7,581 nt of DNA from JANNXY01 sp964472605. GTDB taxonomy: Bacteria > Patescibacteriota > Minisyncoccia > Phycocordibacterales > CAIZIN01. The notes under the pieces were generated by a model. That model was not told the origin of the DNA and did not search any database. It worked only from the letters and a program-made list of their open reading frames with translations. Shown one piece after another: positions 5,532 through 7,581 of this stretch. Both the position numbers and the translations under genes were made by a program. Position 1 is the first letter of the stretch. Each line of letters starts with the position of its first letter. Where the stretch lies: positions 1 to 7,581 of the forward strand of contig CAYYLG010000024.1 in assembly GCA_964472605.1 (NCBI GenBank), in the 5' to 3' direction.

Positions 5532-6083
5532 ATGTTATATACCCGCAAAGGCGATGGTGGAACAACCAAGACATTTGGATGTGGAGGTAGAGTGAGCAAA
5601 GCCTCAGCAATTGCTGAAGCTTTGGGTGCTTGTGATGAGATCAATTCTTTTCTTGGTTTAGCTAAGGTTAAATCAAAAGAAACTGATTTTAAAATTTTAA
5701 ATGATTCTTTTGAATATATTACTCATTGGATTCAGGAGGGTTTATTTATTGTCCAAGCTGAGCTCGCTGGAGCAGAGATGACCGTGACAGAAGACAGAGT
5801 AAAGAAGGTTGAAGAATATACAGATACTGCCGAGAAAATCCTACCTCCAATCAAAACTTTTTTCATTTCTGGTGGGACAGAGCTCGGAGCAACATTTGAT
5901 GTTTGTAGGACAATGATTCGTCGCGCAGAGCGTAGGGTGATCGCTGTATGCGATGTAGGAGAGGGGAAAGTAGGCGAGTTTACTAAAGCATATCTAAATC
6001 GTCTCTCGTCACTTCTATATGCCATGGCTAGACTAACTAACCATTTGTCTGGAATTAAAGAAAGGGCTCCAGAGTATAAATAG
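5532..6083 (+). CDS. PduO-type ATP:cob(I)alamin adenosyltransferase
   Basis: This enzyme transfers the adenosyl group of ATP to cob(I)alamin, making coenzyme B12. Seen (183 residues): the ATP-binding N-terminus YTRKGDGGTT (3-12), KASAIAEALGACDEINSFLGLAK (23-45), IQEGLFIVQAELA (67-79), FFISGG (110-115), CRTMIRRAERRV (125-136) with the family's conserved Arg and Glu residues, and YLNRLSSLLYAMAR (154-167). Length and motif order fit a full PduO enzyme. Small departures: FISGG where FxLPGG is usual, and FDVCRT where LHVART is usual. No other B12 gene is in view, so it presumably activates scavenged cobalamin for a B12-dependent enzyme elsewhere, for example class II ribonucleotide reductase (inference). 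The ATG is two bases after tRNA-Leu, without a Shine-Dalgarno sequence. Confidence 0.92.
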   Translation: MLYTRKGDGGTTKTFGCGGRVSKASAIAEALGACDEINSFLGLAKVKSKETDFKILNDSFEYITHWIQEGLFIVQAELAGAEMTVTEDRVKKVEEYTDTAEKILPPIKTFFISGGTELGATFDVCRTMIRRAERRVIAVCDVGEGKVGEFTKAYLNRLSSLLYAMARLTNHLSGIKERAPEYK

Positions 6084-6123
6084 GTAAAAACGTTGGTTTA
6101 AATGAATAGTAGTGTTTACCTAT
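6080..6123. repeat. Inverted repeat spanning the adenosyltransferase stop and the HNH gene -35
   Basis: ATAGGTAAA at 6080-6088 and its exact reverse complement TTTACCTAT at 6115-6123 are separated by 26 bases (35 bases from arm to arm). The left arm contains the TAG stop of the adenosyltransferase gene; the right arm contains the TTTACC -35 of the next promoter. It could be an operator pair or an RNA hairpin. No T-run follows, so it is not a standard terminator. Confidence 0.6.
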
Positions 6124-6143
6124 AAAGCAATTATTGATACAAT
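6115..6143 (+). promoter_or_regulatory. Promoter of the HNH gene (leaderless type)
   Basis: TTTACC (6115-6120, four of six to -35), a 17-base spacer, then TACAAT (6138-6143) preceded by TG as an extended -10, then six bases, then ATG at 6150. Transcription is predicted to start on or next to the start codon. The -35 overlaps the right arm of the inverted repeat. Confidence 0.68.
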
Positions 6144-6149
6144 TTGTTT

Positions 6150-6644
6150 ATGCCAATAGTATTTTGCAAATTATGCAAGAAAGAATTTTACGCAAAGCCG
6201 TCATGGATTAAATACGGCAATGCCAAATATTGCTCTGCAAAATGCCATCATAAATCAGCAAGGACAGGAAAGGAGGTATTTTGTTCCGAATGTGGTAAAA
6301 ATATATACAAAACAGCTAAGGCTATTAAGGGATCTAAGAGCGGTAAATATTTTTGCGGAAAATCTTGTCAAACGAAATGGAGAAATGGAGTTTTTAGCGG
6401 GGATAAACATCCAAATTGGAAAGGGGGAAATTTTACATACAGAAATATATTGATGAAGACAGGTAGAAGATGTATTTGTAAGAGATGTGGACTAGATGAT
6501 AAAAGGGTTTTAGCAGTACATCATATAGATCAAAATCATTTTAATAATAAGCCAGAAAATCTAACTTGGCTTTGTCAGAATTGCCATTTCTTAGTTCATC
6601 ATGATAAGGTAGAGAAGCAAAAATTCTTAGCAAAAATCTGTTAA
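6150..6644 (+). CDS. HNH endonuclease-like protein with two N-terminal Cys4 zinc modules
   Basis: The 164-residue product ends in a ββα-metal HNH nuclease domain: CKRCG (110-114), AVHHIDQNHFNNKPENLTWLCQNCH (122-146) with the His pair at 124-125, the conserved Asn residues, a second CxxC at 142-145, and a final HH at 150-151. Before it lie two repeats of one pattern: C6-C9-C28-C32 and C45-C48-C69-C73, each CxxC, 18-20 residues, CxxxC, with similar KYCSAKC and KYFCGKSC ends. These look like a duplicated zinc-binding DNA-recognition module. The linker GDKHPNWKGG (84-93) is typical of stand-alone HNH proteins related to homing endonucleases. The frame is open to a TTG at 6144, but the promoter spacing favours ATG 6150. 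It is a free-standing gene; no intron or split host gene is seen. The target is unknown. Confidence 0.88.
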   Translation: MPIVFCKLCKKEFYAKPSWIKYGNAKYCSAKCHHKSARTGKEVFCSECGKNIYKTAKAIKGSKSGKYFCGKSCQTKWRNGVFSGDKHPNWKGGNFTYRNILMKTGRRCICKRCGLDDKRVLAVHHIDQNHFNNKPENLTWLCQNCHFLVHHDKVEKQKFLAKIC

Positions 6645-6656
6645 GATATTGTATAT

Positions 6657-6730
6657 GGTGGCCATAGCTCAATTGGTAGAGCTCTCGTCTGTGGCGCGAG
6701 CGGTTACGGGTTCAAGCCCCGTTGGCCACC
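6657..6730 (+). tRNA. tRNA-His (anticodon GTG)
   Basis: A 74-base cloverleaf including the extra 5' G of histidine tRNAs (G-1 at 6657 opposite C73 at 6730). Acceptor GTGGCCA/TGGCCAC, D stem GCTC/GAGC, anticodon loop CTGTGGC reading GTG, T arm ACGGG-TTCAAGC-CCCGT. The encoded G-1 is the identity element for HisRS. CCA is not encoded. It lies 12 bases after the HNH stop. No clear promoter is seen, so it may be read through from the HNH transcript. Confidence 0.96.
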
Positions 6731-6802
6731 CACGATAATTCCTTTCGTCTAAATCGAAATTCGGTCTGTTTTCGTGTGTCCTCAGAGGGTTTCAAAATGA
6801 GG

Positions 6803-6814
6803 TATACTTTCTAC
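6803..6814 (+). promoter_or_regulatory. -10 element of the last gene (leaderless type)
   Basis: TATACT at 6803-6808, then six bases (TTCTAC), then ATG at 6815. No good -35 is visible at the right distance. The identical spacing at three other genes in the window is the main support and decides the start at 6815 over the in-frame ATG at 6797. Confidence 0.5.
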
Positions 6815-7552
6815 ATGTCTCATCTAGTAGATACATGTAAAAAGCTTATTCAAGCATATAAGGACGGGTATCTTGGCCAGACTGTAATGCCTGAAGATTC
6901 CAATCCATGCTTCAAAGAAGGAGAGAGGGAAGCGAGGATTGCATATTTTACTTTACCCATGGCTCTCAACTACCAACGAGACAGCTATAAGCTCTGGGAA
7001 TCAGCTTTGAAAACATATAATGATTCCGAGACAAGGTTTTTATTTGATGTAAAGAAAGTTTGTGAAGCATCGGAGGATGAAGTTAGAAAAGCTCTTATGA
7101 AATACAAAGTTGCTCTTCAGCCAAACAAACATGTAAATACATGGAGAACGATCGCAAAAACTATTTATGAGAACTGGGGGTCATTTGTGAAATTCTTTGA
7201 GGCATCTGAAAATGATTTTTTAAAATTAAAGGAATTGGTAAAAATAAAATATAAGAAAGGATTTCCATATCTGTCAGGACCAAAGATTTTTAATTATTGG
7301 TCATTTGTTATTAGTACCTACTGTAGAATAGAGCTTGATAATCGTGAATATATCGATATAGCCCCAGACACTCATATTACCCAGTGTTCAGTCAAACTTG
7401 GTGTAATTACTGCACAAGAAGCCAATACCCTAAAGAAGGATGAAATATCTGAAAAATGGAGAACCTTGCTTCAGGGAAGTGATATAGATCCTATCGATAT
7501 GCACCCACCTTTATGGTTTTGGAGTAGAAACGGGTTTATCTATGAGGTATAG
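6815..7552 (+). CDS. Conserved-looking protein of unknown function, possible HhH-glycosylase-like core
   Basis: I do not recognise a named family with confidence. The 245-residue product is mostly helical, soluble, with no signal peptide or membrane helix. Residues 150-162 (FPYLSGPKIFNYW) followed by IDIAPDTHITQCSVKLGV (180-197) resemble the helix-hairpin-helix G-x-K motif plus the PVDTHVxRxxxRLG strand of HhH-GPD DNA glycosylases, in which the Asp (here Asp185) is catalytic. This is inference from spacing and pattern only. There is no C-terminal four-Cys iron-sulfur loop; the C-terminus is IDMHPPLWFWSR (227-238). The reading frame is open upstream to a TTG inside tRNA-His (6722) and has an in-frame ATG at 6797, but the TATACT-N6-ATG spacing supports 6815. 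A GAGG at 6799-6802 is 12 bases upstream and could instead act as a weak ribosome site. It ends at TAG; the last 29 bases hold nothing I can identify. Confidence 0.65.
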   Translation: MSHLVDTCKKLIQAYKDGYLGQTVMPEDSNPCFKEGEREARIAYFTLPMALNYQRDSYKLWESALKTYNDSETRFLFDVKKVCEASEDEVRKALMKYKVALQPNKHVNTWRTIAKTIYENWGSFVKFFEASENDFLKLKELVKIKYKKGFPYLSGPKIFNYWSFVISTYCRIELDNREYIDIAPDTHITQCSVKLGVITAQEANTLKKDEISEKWRTLLQGSDIDPIDMHPPLWFWSRNGFIYEV

Positions 7553-7581
7553 AAGTTCTAAACCTGTCTATTATGCGACCC

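Noticed and set aside
6260..6285. Strong Shine-Dalgarno-like AGGAGG inside the HNH gene
   Set aside because: It encodes conserved Lys-Glu-Val in the linker between the two Cys4 modules; starting after it would delete the first module. Coincidence of purine-rich codons.
6741..6760. Small hairpin TTTCG / CGAAA after tRNA-His as a terminator
   Set aside because: Five pairs, a seven-base loop and no T-run behind it.
6722..6796. TTG start of the last gene inside tRNA-His
   Set aside because: It lies within the T arm and acceptor stem of the tRNA, so the extension is an open-frame accident. Promoter spacing supports 6815.
1..7581. CRISPR array, toxin-antitoxin pair, transposon ends or phage genes
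   Set aside because: I looked for direct repeats with regular spacing, terminal inverted repeats around genes and small paired genes; none was found.

Overview
The window reads as an AT-rich chromosomal segment of a Candidate Phyla Radiation (Patescibacteria), most like Parcubacteria. This is inference. It rests on compact single-strand gene order, a degenerate PilM-PilN-PilO set with no PilP/PilQ in view, a large Cys-rich pilin-like protein with thrombospondin-type-3 repeats, single tRNA genes between protein genes, tRNAs without encoded CCA, and starts without clear Shine-Dalgarno sequences. The standard genetic code fits: known families run full length. All genes I can support are on the + strand.

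Layout. (1) 1-318: tRNA-binding domain of methionyl-tRNA synthetase type, probably cut by the window edge. (2) 337-2764: a tight type IV pilus operon, pilM-like, pilN-like, pilO-like and a small one-helix membrane protein, led by a consensus -10 box. (3) 2798-2869: tRNA-Arg(TCT). (4) 2923-4131: a 402-residue pilin-like protein with 22 cysteines and a Ca-binding-type Asp-rich tail. (5) 4172-4971: tRNA-Val(TAC) followed after 4 nt by an RluA-family pseudouridine synthase. (6) 4998-5410: ribosomal protein L19 and a clear intrinsic terminator. (7) 5411-6083: promoter, tRNA-Leu(GAG), and after 2 nt a PduO-type cobalamin adenosyltransferase. (8) 6080-6644: an inverted repeat, promoter and HNH protein with two Cys4 modules. 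(9) 6657-6730: tRNA-His(GTG). (10) 6815-7552: an unrecognised 245-residue protein with a possible HhH-glycosylase-like core.

How the parts work together. PilM/N/O would form the inner platform of a type IV pilus-like machine in a cell that may lack an outer membrane, with the pilin-like protein as a possible surface or adhesive subunit. The other genes serve translation (MetRS-type domain, L19, pseudouridine synthase, four tRNAs), cofactor activation, and DNA binding or cleavage. I see no defence system, CRISPR array or insertion sequence.

The strongest unusual signal is in gene expression. Four genes have a -10-like hexamer, exactly six bases, then ATG, which predicts leaderless mRNAs. Two more begin 2 and 4 nt after a tRNA 3' end, so tRNA 3' processing itself would make nearly leaderless mRNAs. 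This moves the preferred starts of pilM (to 337) and the last gene (to 6815).
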